A stretch of 64,000 bases of DNA, from the NCBI GenBank assembly GCA_020310875.1, contig CM035408.1, positions 144,622,407 through 144,686,406 of the forward strand, written 5' to 3'. Position 1 is the stretch's first letter. Every line of letters begins with the position of its first letter. Positions 10,690 through 24,295 of the stretch are shown piece by piece. The DNA comes from Ceratopteris richardii (Eukaryota; Streptophyta; Polypodiopsida; Polypodiales; Pteridaceae). Under the pieces are notes generated by a model. The model did not search any database, had not been told where the DNA came from, and worked only from the letters and a program-made list of their open reading frames with translations. A program made the translations under genes and the position numbers.

Positions 10690-10920
10690 ACATGATTTGT
10701 CCACGATTCTAGAGGTATGACAGTTTGGTAGTCAATCGATACGGAATCACGGTGTTGTCTCTCGAATCTCAAAGGAAGTCCCGAGGTATGACAGTTCAAT
10801 ACTCAACTTCTCCACAATTATAGTGAACATAAAATCGATGGTATTAATTACAACTAGTGTAAATTTAAGATCACTTCTATCCTTGAATCTTATGAGATTC
10901 TTGAGACTATACTTGGGACT
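10690..10920 (+). mobile_element. 5' LTR remnant of copia E1
   Basis: It contains the family-specific LTR phrases GAGGTATGACAGTTTGGTAG and TATGACAGTTCAATACTCAAC, also found in the E1 3' LTR and the E2 LTR. Most of the LTR is missing, and the remnant runs almost straight into gag. Confidence 0.65.
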
Positions 10921-13903
10921 CATTGTGAGCCCCAAGAAACACGTGACTCAAATGATCCTGAACAAATGATTCCTCTCAATGCTGATCTTTTATGTGCTTG
11001 GAAGCATAGGAATCCAGATGCACTTTGTACTCTTGCTACAAGTACTTCTGATATTGTTCTGACTCTTATCCAACACACCACAAAGGCGTGTGAGGATTGG
11101 AACATATTGAGAAGTGAATATGAAACTTGGAATCAGACACGGATTCAAAACTTGGTGAATCTGCTAGCACCAGAGAGGTTTGCTGAAGGGGAGACTGCGG
11201 ATGTGTTCATCACTCACATATACAATCTACGGGATCAAATGGTGGGAGCAGGTGTACCAAAATCAAGTGAGGAGCTAGCTGGACATTGTCTCTAAATTTT
11301 TCCATCAAACTTTGATGGTTGGGTAACTGCCCTTGATACCCAGATTAGACCACAACCACAAACCTTCAAAGAACTCAGTGCTTCACACATGGAGGAGTTG
11401 TGGCTCAAGACAAGGAACGATAGCAATAAAGGAGAAGTTGCATTAATGATAAATGCCAAAGATACCAAAATTGATTCTTTGAAAGATGGATAAAAAAAAA
11501 AAGACGAAAGACAAGAAGAAGTTCAAGGGAGAGTGTTTCCATTGTAAGAAGAAAGGCCACAAAATTCAAGACTATCAAATTAAGAAGGTAGAGAGAAAGA
11601 GTGGCTCTTCAGAAAATGGCAAGGGTAAGGAGGTTGCTAACACTGTCAAAACTGAGCTTGAATTGTTTGTTATGATAGAGGAAACATGTTCCTCAACTAA
11701 AGATTCAACTAGAGATGACTCATGGGTATGGGATAGTGGTGCATCTCGTCACATGACAAGCAAAAAAGACCTTTATAGCTCCCTATGGCCGCTAGAGGAA
11801 CCCATCATAGTAAAGGTAGGAAACAATGCAAGATGTCCTACTAAAGGCAAAGGTATGGTGTCTTTCATTAACCATAATGGGGACATTGGAAAGCTTTCGG
11901 AGGTGTTGTATGTTCCACAAATAAAAAAAAATCTAATTTCGATAGCTTCTAGAACTGATCAAGGTCATTAGGTGTCTTTCAGCAAGATAGGAGTTGGGAT
12001 TTTAGACCGGAACAACAATGTTGTCAGGATTGGAATAAGGAGGAACAACCTGTATGACTTGTCTACTCTTATAGCCACAATAAGTGCGAGCATAAGTAAG
12101 CTTTCGCATAAGAGGCTAGGCCACATAGGGAACCTGGTACTGATCAAGATGCATCGAAAAGGTATCATTGCTCACCTCCCTCCAATTGGAGAGATGAAAG
12201 AACCATGTTAGCTTGCATGATGGGCAAACACTAGAGGAACGCATTTCCACAAGTAAGCAAGAATAGAGCAAGTGGTCCTCTTGCATTGTTGCATATTGGC
12301 TTGTGCAGAAAAATGCCTACACAAGCCTTGGGATTATCTTTCTTCTTCATGTTACTCGTCGAGGACTACAACACGAAGATGTGGGTCTACTTTATTCGTG
12401 ATAAAGCTCAAGATTTTGGTAAGTTTAAAGAATGGCTTTAACTTGTTGACACTGAAAAAGGGAAAAAGATGAAGAAGTTTAGGAATGATGGTGGTGGTGA
12501 GTTCACATCAACAGAATTTGATGATTTCTATAAGGGAAAATGAATCAAGCATGAACTCACAATGGTGCATAACTCTCAATAGAATAGTGTTGTTCCACAC
12601 CGGAATCAAACCATCATGGAAATGGCAGGGTGCATGTTGCAAGGGAAAAGGAATGCCTAATTATCTTAGGGCACAGGTGGTAAACATGGTTGGTTACATC
12701 CTAAATTGTAGTTACACTAAGGAACTTGATGGAAAGACTCCATAAGAAGCCTACACTAGAAGAAAGCCTTCTGTTTTCCATTTCAAAGTGTTTTTGAGTG
12801 AGTTTTATGTACACATTCGAGATAAAGAGGGAAACAAGTTTCAACCAAAAAGCACCAAATGTATCTTCTTAGGGTACAACCAAAAAAAGGAAACTTACAA
12901 GTTTTATAGAGGCAAAGATGATCATAGTGAGTTGTAATGTGGTGTTCAAGAAGGAGGAGCCACATGTGGTGGAAGAAGCAAAGAAAGCTTCCTCTTCATC
13001 AACAGATGAAGAAGTAATCCACTATTAACTTGGCCCAAGAGCTAGCCCTGATATGGAGGAGAAGGAAGCATCATCCTCAGATGAAGAGACTAAAAGTCAC
13101 CAATCTACTATCAGTCAAGTGGAAAAGCCATTTCCATGGTGGGTGAGGTATCTCTATAATTTTGAAAATCCTATCCCATAGTTAATTGAATAGATTGCGA
13201 ATGGTCTAAGGCGGTCGCAAAGAATAGAGGAAGAGAGACGGGTAGAGGTCATATTGTAAACTCGGCATTGATGGCTAAGATTATCGACAAACAAGCAAAG
13301 GAGTTGAGAAGTGTGGAAGATGCACTCTGAAATCCAAACTGGATAATTGCTATGCAAATAGAATACAACAATATAATGAAGAGTGGAACTTGGGAGCTAG
13401 TGGAGCAACCTCCAAAGCGGAAGGTCATCGGCACCAAGTGGATCTAGAAGATAAAATACAAGGCTCATGGTACTTTGGAAGAGTAGAAAGCTAGACTTGT
13501 TGCATAGGGCTATTCCCAAGTCAAAGGCAAAAACTTCGGTGAATCATTTCCTTCGATAGCAAGGATGACTACTATTCGGCTAGTACTAGTTGTGGCTGCA
13601 CATAAACAATGGGCAGTATACAAAATGGATGTCAAATCAGAATTCTTGAATGGAGTCTCAAGGAGGAGATGTATGTGCCTCGGTCACTAGGGTTGAGACT
13701 TCGCATTTAGAGAACAAAGTATGTAAGTGGAAAGGGCATTGTATGGGCTGAAACAAGCGTGGAGCTGAGCTATTGTCGAATAGATTAAAATGGAGTAGAC
13801 ATTTTCATCAAGGATCTAGGGAGAGAGCATCTTCATCAACATCTTCTAAAGCTTGGCATTGGACCAAGAAGGTAGTTCACTGCAAGTGGACATTGAGGGG
13901 GGG
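10921..13903 (+). pseudogene. Copia E1, gag-pol pseudogene with internal deletion
   Basis: Gag runs from about 10930 to 11470 (ALCTLATSTSDIVLTLIQHT; YETWNQTRIQNLVNLLAPER). A zinc knuckle at 11537-11575 reads CFHCKKKGHKIQDY, with tyrosine in place of the last cysteine. The protease shows the intact active site VWDSGASRHMTS at 11725-11760, with LYVPQIKKNLIS after it. Integrase (12060-12760) is fragmented. RT begins near 13340 (NWIIAMQIEYNNIMKSGTWE, then KVIGTKWI) and continues through DVKSEFLNGV and ALYGLKQAW to about 13760. There a deletion joins it to the RNase H tail (about 13765-13870). A polypurine tract (ATTGAGGGGGGG) precedes the 3' LTR. Numerous in-frame stops interrupt the frame, including three within about 30 codons of RT. 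Confidence 0.85.
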
Positions 13904-14830
13904 TGTTAGATATACTCAATACTCCACCCACATGTGACCACAAATGATCCATGGTACTCTAAGTTGTACGGCCCACACTATGAGGAGGAGCCATTATGAG
14001 AGTCTAGACATTTGTGATGAGCTCTACTTGAGACCGGCAAAAGTTCTAGAAGATCTATGTGAGTCTAGTATGAAGGCTAGCTAGGGCATATACTTTAGTC
14101 ACATTAAAATTTAGGAGTTATGACAGTTTGGTAGTCAACCAATCCAGAATTACGATGATTTGTCCAAGATTTTAGAGGTATGAAAGTTTGGTAGTCAACC
14201 AATCTAGAATCATAGTGATGTATTTGGAATCCCATAGGAAGTCTGGAGTTATGACAATTCAATAGTCAAACTGTTCGAAATTACAGTGACGAATTCAACA
14301 AACAACTAATCCGAACCTATGATGACTAGTTCAATAGTCAACCAGTCCCGAACTATGGTGATGAGTTCGATAGTCGGGATATGTTTGGTGTCTAGTCCAG
14401 AATTACAATGGTTTGTCTAGAACTATGGAGGTCCAATTCGATGGGTGTCCATTCTAGTGGGTATTCAACCCAATGGTTTACTCAATCCGATAATTACATA
14501 ATTTGGGATGTTCCAAAATTCCAAATTATCCTAACGATTATGCCTAAAACATGGCAACTAGTGATCGTGGAGATCTTGCCTAAATCAGAGGAGTAGGGAG
14601 GCCTAGTTACTGAGATAAAATCACGGTTATGCACACCATAAAGCCCGTCATCTAGAGTGTGTCTATATTGCCATTGAAGCTCCATAGTGGGAGTGCATTG
14701 GTGGACTGTATCATCTTTGTATATACATTACTGTTGGCAATTAGAGAATTTGAGTTCTTAATCTCTCTATGTGAGTACATTTTTGTTAGTGTTTTTTGCA
14801 CCTCACTACTCTACCTGATGATCCAATTCT
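13904..14830 (+). mobile_element. 3' LTR of copia E1
   Basis: It starts TGTTAGATATACTCAATACT right after the polypurine tract. It carries one copy of the 178-bp block that is tandemly repeated in E2, with two related sub-blocks (GTATGAAAGTTTGGTAGTCA type). Further similar phrases run to about 14400. The right end is estimated, since no paired LTR end or target duplication could be fixed. Confidence 0.65.
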
Positions 14831-16250
14831 GCTACGTTATTAGTCTTGATCATTATTTTCTAACACTCTGTGAATTTAAACAAAACATGATAAAAAATTA
14901 TGTTATGAAAATTTCACCAATGGTTATCTTATAATTTGGTGATGTGGAACCCGATACATTCTTGAGGTGGGTTGCAGAGGTCAGAACAAAATCACTCAAA
15001 CTATATCATGACTTGGCAACCTCAAAAACTACAGTACCTCTACCCTAGATGAACAGAGGCAGCCAAGTGTACAAGAATGATTGGAAGACAAGGAACATTA
15101 AACTCTATCTCTGCTTGAGGTGGATCCTGACTTATTGATTCTTACCTTCCTTTAATTTTACTTTAGCCTCTATCGACCTAAATGCTCAATTAGACCCTTC
15201 TTTAACAAACTCTACATTCATTGATCAAGCCTTTGAAGAATGTTCCACACCAATAGATCCACTCCTGATCTATCTCAAACAGCCCATTGTGCTCATAAAA
15301 TATTTCTTGAATGCATTCGTCTCTTGAGGTGACGCACACACTCTCATACTCTTTATAACACCTCTCACTCTACTTGCGCAAACCCGCTTTCCATATTGCA
15401 CTAGCACTTTCTCAAGTTATAGAAATTCACTCCGCAAAATATCTCATTGACACTCTTCCAACCTAATCACATTGTACGAGGAACTTCCTTTGATGTCATT
15501 ACACTCATATGCTTACCTCACCTTGTTTTTCACTTGGTACACATGTGAGTATCTTAAAGACTAGTTTGGGCATCTTCACAACATTCTTCCACCTTTTTGG
15601 CATCCCTCTAATTGACTTCTCCTCTAGAAGTGAATGTGTGATGCTTTGATCTTACTATACAACAAATTGGCATACTTGCAAGGAAGTGTTTCTTCTATTT
15701 GGCTTTTCGATGATGTAAACTTCGTGTCCTAGTCACTAACATACTCCTGATATCTTGGCTGTTTTGACATTTTTTGTTTCAAAACAGGACCCTCTCTCTA
15801 GAGTGCACCACCCTCACCCTACGTTCTTTTCCTACTCTCACTTAAATCTTTGGTCCTTGAAACCACGTACCTACTGAAGCATCCTTTCCAGTAGCATCAT
15901 CTACTCATTTCTAATTCTAGTTCTATGTCTTTCCAACTTCTTGGAGTGGAAATAATCTCTTCATCACCATCATTATTGATTCCAACTTTTCACAATAACC
16001 CAATCAGTCACCTCCTTCCTTAATCATGTCATCTCCTTGTTCACATTCTTGAATCATCCTCTACCATCGCTTGATATCATCCTCTACCATCGCTCTCTCT
16101 TTATCAATTCAAAACTTTTCTACACTTGATATCTGTTATCCCCTGTTCTCAAACTCACATCTCTCTCCCCAACCTCCTCCTCAGATCATCATGATTCACC
16201 ACATAGCACCTCTAACTCTTCCTATATCATGTCTCCTCCGACACGCTCGC
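14831..16250. other. Unassigned, pyrimidine-rich DNA
   Basis: No coding motifs are visible on either strand. From about 15140 to 16250 the plus strand is strongly biased to C and T with frequent short CTC/TCT runs, unlike the AT-rich retroelement DNA around it. Confidence 0.4.
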
Positions 16251-17000
16251 TTCTTTTGGAATCTCTGCAGGGAAGTCGTAGGCCCATTGCCGACTGTGGA
16301 TTGACTACGTCAGAGACCCCTCGATCTTACCGGTTGCCGCGCCCATCTTGACATGGATGATGCATTCGCCCTCCGTTCCGATTGCAGAGACGCAGCTCCT
16401 TGTCGATGCCATAGCAGTGGACGCTCCTCGACGTAGGCTATTGTTAAAGGTGTAGACAAAACATGCTTGCCTTCCTATAGACACTCCGCAACATGGACCT
16501 AGAAGCAGGCCATGATCTGCGCTGGCTTTTGGTCGGGCGGAGAGAGAGAGAGAAGAGAAGAGAAGAAGAAGAGGAAACAAGAAGATCACCTCACCTGCAG
16601 GCTGCAGCTGCAAGGCTGCCTGCAAATGATGAAACTCTGAGTATCCGACGTCATGGCGGACCATGGTCAGCGGCTGTCTCCTTATTGGAGACATAGCAAG
16701 CCTCTCTCATTGATTTTGGCATGTCTGGAGCAGCAAAGTTCCGGATTCCCCGCATGGGATGTCTGTTTGCTTCCATTCACAGCTCGACCTTCGCAACCAT
16801 GGAACTCGGGATTCGGCAAGCTATGCCGTCATGTGAGATGTGCTCGTGCATCTCACGATTCTCACCGTCCTCCCGCGGGGCTTTGGGAATGCCATGTGCC
16901 TGCCCATTGTACCATGATCAGGTTGGCGTGGGCTATCGCAACTGTAGCTCATGTGTAGACGAAATGATGAAAGTGGCGGACATTCGACGACCTCATAACA
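16251..17000. other. GC-richer island of unknown origin
   Basis: The base composition is clearly richer in G and C than the flanks, with GA-rich (GAGAGAGAGAAGAGAAGAAG) and CTGCAG-rich stretches near 16535-16620. Overlapping frames exist on both strands (minus 16305-16694, plus 16653-16958 and 16721-17008), and none shows a domain I recognise. It could be an exonic or promoter fragment captured by a transposon, or simply a low-copy relic. Confidence 0.35.
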
Positions 17001-17700
17001 AGAGGTGAACCTCCTATCGACATATCCATGGCTGCTATTGGCAACGAAGTCTAAATGCTCTGTTATATAGGTTCTGTGATTCTATGTTACACTCTTCATT
17101 GTGTAATTCCCTTCTTAGATCTTCATTGTTCCTCTTTCATGCATAGCACCACTTCCATATATGAGATGTTATGCCCACTAGGTATTTGATGAATATCTCC
17201 TCACAAATGCCAATTATGAAAGTCAATTGTTGGATATATTTCTCCTAAAATATGCAAAGGAATGGCCAGAGACATTCCACGGACAAGATAAACTGATAAC
17301 CATATTCAATTAATGTTAAATTACCTGAAATTTGTATACAATCGAGGTCTAACTGTATATTTACTCATATCTAAATGTATAAAATGGAGGACTAACTGTA
17401 TATTTACGTGAAATGAAATGGTGATCTTCTTTTACACAATAACGAAGTAGGGGATATGTTTAAGGTAGAGGGTGCTTAATCAGTACCCAAATCTAGGAGT
17501 GCCATTAGATAAAATTGAGGAGAGTTCTTGATAATACACTCACAAATCCATAAACACATGACATAGAATAAATTAACACGTGTTAAAGAGTAAATTAACT
17601 ACATCGTAGAGTCTAGGATCTATCTATCAATATGTGAAGTGCACTTGTTGGTATTTAATCAAAATAATTGGTTTCATATATTAGAACTTGGTTGTGCTCA
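17001..17700. other. Unassigned AT-rich DNA
   Basis: No gene is visible. A phrase TAACTGTATATTTAC(G/T) recurs at about 17350 and 17392. The last bases before the CACTA end are TCA. Confidence 0.4.
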
Positions 17701-17960
17701 CACTACAACATATGAGCGGCATACCGACGTTGCTTATACTGAGTGTCACTCTCGGCGTCAGTATAAACATTCGAAAAATGCACTTAAGCATACCGACGGT
17801 CACTTGACCATCGGAATGACCATTTAAAATAGATCCTCGAGATGTTTCATGACCGCTGGTATAGGCCTCACTATATGCGCCAGTATAAGCATCGATAATT
17901 CACAGGAAATTACCGATGCATATATCGAGGCCGCATTTTAAACATACTGGGAACTCGAGA
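17701..17960 (+). repeat. CACTA 5' terminal and subterminal repeat region
   Basis: It contains the CACTACAA terminus and several degenerate copies, in both orientations, of a CCGACG/TCAGTATAA-type motif (for example GGCATACCGACG, GGCGTCAGTATAAAC, ACCGCTGGTATAGG, GCGCCAGTATAAGC). In related elements such motifs bind the TNPA-type protein. Confidence 0.7.
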
Positions 17961-18313
17961 GCAAAAATCAACATTTTGCGCGTGTTTTACACTGAGTACT
18001 GCTTGTTTCTGTGGAACTTGCACACATGAACCAAATTGTGAGCTGCATTGTCTTGTGCACACACCCACAAAGATCTCTCTTTCTACCCACACACACACTC
18101 TCTCTCTCTCTTTGAATCTTGTATCTTGGTAAGTGGTGTGTGTACTCTTACCCTTTGTCTTTCTCTATGCTTTATGTTGTATATTTTTTCTTCTCTTTGA
18201 TTTTACAGAAGTTTTTTGGCATCGATTATTTGTACGATAGAGGACATACATTACGCTTTGACGACAACGATCCACAAGAGGGACATACCTGTAAGTGATT
18301 GATTTATTCTCTA
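17961..18313 (+). other. CACTA promoter and leader with predicted small exon
   Basis: Non-coding leader with pyrimidine repeats (CACACAC/CTCTCTC at 18070-18113). Consensus splice signals suggest a donor at 18129 (GG/GTAAGTGG), an acceptor ending at 18208 (TTTTACAG) and a following donor at 18291 (CCT/GTAAGTGA), defining a possible 82-bp exon at 18209-18290. This is inference from motifs only. Confidence 0.4.
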
Positions 18314-18460
18314 TTGATAGAGAGAGAGAGAGAAAGAGAGAGAGATAGAGAGAGGAAGATACTAGAGAAAGAAACAAAGAGAGATGAAAGAGAGAAAAAT
18401 TGAGAAAGAGATGAAAAAGAGAAAGATAGAGCGAGAGAGATAAATAGAGAGAGATAAAGA
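18314..18460 (+). repeat. GA-rich microsatellite
   Basis: A purine tract of GA repeats interrupted by A, T and AAA (GAGAGAGAGAGAAAGAGAG type), leading directly into the CA-rich satellite. Confidence 0.9.
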
Positions 18461-19175
18461 AATACATACACACACATACATACATGCATATACACACACA
18501 CATATACACACATGCATACACATACATATGCATACACATACATATGCATACATACATACACACATATACACAGATGCATGCATACATACACACACATGTA
18601 CACACATGCATATATACACACACACCCATACATGCACACACACATGTAGACACATGCATATATACACACACACATATACACACGTGCATACATACACACA
18701 CATATACACACACACATATACACACACATACATACACACACATATACACACATGCATACATACACACACATACACATATACACACATGCATACATACACA
18801 CACACATACATAAACACACATACATGTACAAACATGCATACATACACACACACACATGTACGCACATGCATACATACAAACACATATACACACATATATA
18901 CACACACAAACACACATGCATACATACACACATGCATACATACACAGACACTCATGTACACACATGCGTACATACACAGACACATATACACATGCATACA
19001 TGCATACACATATACACACACACATACATACACACACATACACATATACACATGCATACATACACACACATACATACACACATGCATACACACACACACA
19101 TGTACACACATGCATACATACACACACATGCATACATATACATATGCATACATACATAAACACATAAACACACAT
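18461..19175. repeat. CA/TACA/TGCA complex satellite, about 0.7 kb
   Basis: Irregular tandem mixtures of ACAC, ATAC, TACATAC and CATGCATAC units. All long frames across it on either strand (histidine-threonine or cysteine-valine-tyrosine repeats) are artefacts of the repeat and not proteins. Confidence 0.95.
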
Positions 19176-19916
19176 GCAAATTAGATATATAAAAATAGGA
19201 TTAGGGTTTTTATGTTGTTTACACATCCATACACGTGAATACATACACACACACACATATATACACATGCATATATACACACACACATATAGGATTTTAT
19301 TATAGATAAATAAATATGAAAATAGCTAGTGTTTTAATTAAATATATATAATTAAATATATAAAATTCGGATTTTAAGTTTTTTCCACGTCAAATATATA
19401 AAAATAGGATTAGGGTTTTTAGGCTATTTACACATGCATACACATATACTCATACACATATATATATACACATATACATATACACATATGTATACACATA
19501 CACATATATATACACATGCATACACACATATGATTGTTTTAGGTCTAGGTCTTTACGATTAGGGTTTTAAGGTTTTTACACATGCATAACATATACACAC
19601 ACATACACATACACATATAATACATATATACATGTTTATACACATACATACACACATATAAAAATTTTAGGTCTAGGTCTTCAAGATTAGCGTTTTAGAG
19701 TTTTTACATACATATAACTCAATTAAATTTATATAAGGAAAAAATAAAGAAAAAATAAAGAAAAAATCTGAATATATAAATAAATATATAGACATATATA
19801 AAAAATATAAGGATAACTGTATAGATAAATAAATATTAAAAGAGCTAGTGTTTAAAAAAAATAAATTAAATATATATAATTAAATATATTAAAATAGGAT
19901 TTGTAGGTTTTTTATC

Positions 19917-20036
<120 letters not shown>

Positions 20037-20310
20037 CACATACACATATATATACACATGCATACACATATATACATGTTTTAGGTCTAGGTCTTACGAT
20101 TAGGGTTTTAGGATCTTTACACATGCATAACATATATACACACATACACATACACATATAATACATACATACATGTATATAAACATGCATACACAAATAT
20201 ACATATTTTAGGTCTACGTCTTTAGGATTAGGGTTTTAGGGTTTTTACATACATATAATTCAATTAAAATTATATAAGGAAAAAATAAAGAAACAATTAA
20301 GAAAAAAAAT

Positions 20311-20446
<136 letters not shown>

Positions 20447-21224
20447 GGATAATTATATAGATAAATAAATATGAAAAGAGCTAGTGTTTTAAATAAATTC
20501 ATTAAATATATATAATTAAATATATAAAAATAGGATTTTAAGGTTTTTTATGAGATTAAATATATATATACACACATACACATACACACATATATATACA
20601 CATGCGTGCACACATATACATGTTTTAGGTCTAGGTTTTTACGATTAGGATTTTAGGGTTTTTACACATGCATAACATATATACACACATACACATACAC
20701 ATATAATACATATATACATGTATATACACATGCATACACAAATATATGTATTTTAGGTCTAGGCCTTTAAGATTAGGGTTTTAAGGTTTTTACATACATA
20801 TAATTCAATCAAATTTATATAAGGAAAAAATAAAGAAACAATTAAGAATAAAATCTGAATATATAAATAAGTATATATATAAAAAATAGGATAATTTTAT
20901 AGATAAATAAATATAAAAAGAGCTCGTTTTTTAAATAAATTAATTAAATATATATAATTAAATATATAAAAATAGGATTTTAAGATTTTTATCAAATTAA
21001 ATATATATAATTAATATATAATAATAAGATTTTAACATTTTTATATCAAATTAAATATATGTAATTAATGATATGAAAAATAGAGTTTTAGATAAATATT
21101 AACATATATAAACATATATTTATAAAAATGAAGAAAAAAACAATATATAATCAAGTATATATAAAAACTAGGATTAGGGTTTTTAAGCTATTTATACATG
21201 CATACACACATATACACATATATA

Positions 21225-21409
<185 letters not shown>

Positions 21410-21736
21410 ATAGCATTAGGGTTTTAGGGTTTTTAGGCTTTTTATGATATATAGAAAATAGGTCTTTAGGATTCTTAATATATATATAAAGTACGATTTC
21501 AGGATCTTAACATATTACAAACACACACACTCACATACATATACACATGCATATACACATATACATGTTTTAGGTCTATGCCACTAGGATTAGGGTTTTA
21601 GGTTTTTTTAGGTCTTTAGGTCTTAATGTTTTAGTATGAATAAGAAGAAAACTAGAATATATAAGTCTATATATGTTTCACGTTTAAGCCTTTAGGATTA
21701 TGGTTTTTAGGTTTAATAAAAAAATCAAATGTTCTT

Positions 21737-22230
21737 AAATGTCCATATTGTGTGAGGTGGCTAGTTTGGATCTGGAGGAGAGAAACGGCATGTCCTTGCA
21801 CTGTGTGCAAGAATAAAATTTATAAAAAATGATAGATTTGTATTGTACATGTTAGAGAGTATGGATCCTTTGATAAAAGTTGACTACAAAACCTATGCTT
21901 CCATTTGCATGGTCCCCCAGGTGAGCAGATGGACCCGAACGACATTGCGTCCATAACCTCTCATGGACAAAAGAGAACAAAAAAGGAGTTAGAAGTACAA
22001 AGTACTAATAGCATTGCATGGAATGAACACATGGAAGAAATGCTCGAAGCATTTTATGAGATGGACGAAGATCATGATGGTGGAGAAGATGTCATGAGTT
22101 TCATGGACACAACAGAATTCCCACGATGAAAAGCCGATGAAGAATACGAAAACATGCAAGACATTGGTCTACAGAGACCATTCCATGTGTGTGTGGGACG
22201 AGGGCTAGTTAGCCAAGGTCCTAAGCTCGG
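21737..22230 (+). pseudogene. CACTA TNP2-type transposase, N-terminal piece
   Basis: The frame through 21790-21990 reads ACPCTVCKNKIYKK, two stops, then VREYGSF...LCFHLHGPPGEQMD. This has the C-P-C-x2-C-x-N, Y-G-F and H-G-E layout of the transposase-associated domain (Pfam Transpos_assoc) that precedes TNP2. An acidic stretch follows to 22127 (MEEMLEAFYEMDEDHDGGED). After a stop, LQRPFHVCVGRGLVSQGPKL resembles the next TNP2 segment. The coding signal then fades, and the remaining transposase is found 25 kb downstream. The exact first codon cannot be chosen, because an upstream intron acceptor is not obvious. Confidence 0.6.
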
Positions 22231-23180
22231 GGGTATATCCTAAGGTATTTGATGGTGAGTGGGAATGAGTGTTGCATGTTGGCCACATGGCGATGGTAGA
22301 TCATTCCAGATCACTACTATTTTAGATACAAAAGGATATAAATGGATGGGAGGAGAGTGGCACACACATCATTCACATGTTTCTTTTGAGGAGAGCCCCA
22401 CACTAGGCATAGACTTCCCTTGGTTTTGTGTGGTCAAAGATGCAAAAATCACCTAGAACCCGTTGTTTTAGATTTGTGAATGGTTCTGGAATGCTTCAAA
22501 ATCAATGCGAGCCCTTAGATTTGTTCAATGATCCAAGGGATAAGGTGGAAAAGCAAAAGTCAAAGTGCCATTCAACCTGGGCCCTTGGATTGCTCTTCAT
22601 ATCAATGGTTGAGATTGGATTCAACTTGAAAAATGCGCCATCAATTCTCCACCCTTGGATTGAGCTTGAGATTGGATGCATATGCTTGAAACCAAGCAAG
22701 ATTGGGTGCCTAAAATTTCGAGCATTGGATGCACACATGATCTAATGGCTGAGAATGAGGCCCCAAAAGCAAAAGGTGTCTTTTAGCCTCCACCATCTGA
22801 TTTCAACCTCATCTGATAGCTCATGGCAACTCCGAATTTGAGATCAATCTAAAGTGCGCTATGCCCTTGGATTTCTCTTGATCTAAGGGCCAACAAATGT
22901 GCAGAGAGCATCCAAAAAAGAGCTTGAGCTTCCTCCCATCATCATTACATTGTCAGATATTCTTTTGCTAGAGTCACATCTAAGTAAATATGGGCCATTG
23001 ATTTCATGCATCCAACCGCCTAAATTTGCTCATCTTGAAAATTCAAAAATCACCTTTTTGTGAAGTATTACTTTATTTGAAAATACTACTAGTGGTTTTG
23101 CAAGGTCCCTTAATCTCCTAGATTAAGCTTTTTCATCCAATTCTTTACAAGGCCCATGCAGGGCTCATTTTTTTCCCCTA
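22231..23180 (+). other. Unassigned DNA with recurring CCCTTGGATT motifs
   Basis: No gene is visible. The phrase CCCTT(G/A)GATT occurs at about 22508, 22583, 22662 and 22864, with the complement ATCCAAGGG at 22531 and ATCTAAGGG at 22881, spaced tens of bases apart. This looks like short dispersed repeats of an LTR or non-coding element. Confidence 0.4.
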
Positions 23181-24136
23181 ATGTAATTGCCTGAAATGAT
23201 GATGCACTTCTCAAACAAATGAAAGATGCCTTGAGTTCAGAATTTCAAATGACGGATTTGGGGTTAATGCATTATTGCTTAGGTCTTCGTCCCACAAGAA
23301 CTAGGGTAGATCTTTATCTCATAGCAAAAGTATGCGAGGCAAGTGTTGAAGGTATTTGACATGGAGGATTGCAATGAAATCTCTACACCAATGGAATTCA
23401 ACACAAAAATATCTATTGAAGATACTTCATCTCTAGAGGAAATTATAAGATATAGGAGATTAGTCAAAAGTTTCATTTACGTGTGTAATGGCACACTAGA
23501 TATCTCTTATGGTGTTGGCATAGTAAGCAGGCTCTCTTATAAGTTATGTATAACTCATTCGAAGGCATGCATGTGGATACTCAATTATGTCAAAGGAACC
23601 ATTGAGTATGGTATTATTTAAACTGAAGGGTCATCTTAGAGTGGATACTATGACTCCGCTTGGGCAAGGGATATTGATTCCAAAAAATTAGTTTCTGTAT
23701 ATTACTTCTCTTTAGGTTCAAGGATTGTTTCTTGGATCAATAGGAAGCCACTCATGGTAGCACCATCTTCTACCTAAGCTGAGTACAAAGCAACATGTTT
23801 TGCTGCATGTGAAGTAGTACGGTTGAGAAGGGTCCTATCACATATAGGATTTCAAGGATAGGAGGCTACAAGTTTTAGATGTGACAACTAGATTTGCATA
23901 GCCATCACCAAGAATCCTATTTGTCATGCATGTAATAAGCACATTGAAATCCAGTACCACTATGTGCAAGAGTTGATGGAGGATGGAATTGTAGAGCTGA
24001 GCTATTGTTGAGTAGATTAAAATGGAGTATACATTTTCACTAAGGCTCTAGGGAGAGAGCAACTTCATCAACATCTTCCAAAGCCTCGCATTGGACCAAG
24101 AAGGTAGTTCACCGCAGGTGGACATTGAGAGGGGGG
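23181..24136 (+). pseudogene. Copia E2, RT end and RNase H
   Basis: It starts inside RT (LSSEFQMTDLGLMHYCLGLR at about 23230-23285), continues with a STPMEFN-like block and YRRLVKSFIYV, and then RNase H in shifting frames (KHIEIQYHYVQELMEDGIVE equivalent at 23940-24000, ALGREQLHQHL near 24045). The polypurine tract (ATTGAGAGGGGGG) ends at 24136. It lacks everything upstream of the RT C-terminus. Its sequence is very close to copia E1, including the degraded RNase H end, so E1 and E2 are sister copies. Confidence 0.8.
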
Positions 24137-24295
24137 TGTTAGAAATACTCAATACTCCATCCGCATGTGACCACAAATGATCCATGGTACGCTAACTTGT
24201 ATGGGCCCCACTATGAGGAGAAGCCATTATGAGAGTCTCGAAATTTGTGATGAGGTCTACTTTTGACCAGCAAAAGTTCTAGATGATCTATGTGA

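Noticed and set aside
18165..19286. Long frames on both strands rich in Cys-Val-Tyr-Met or His-Thr-Tyr
   Set aside because: They are translations of the CA/TACA satellite. Every frame on both strands is open because the repeat contains few stop trinucleotides.
23343..23621. Separate gene at 23.3-23.6 kb
   Set aside because: It is the RT to RNase H linker of copia E2 in one of its frames.
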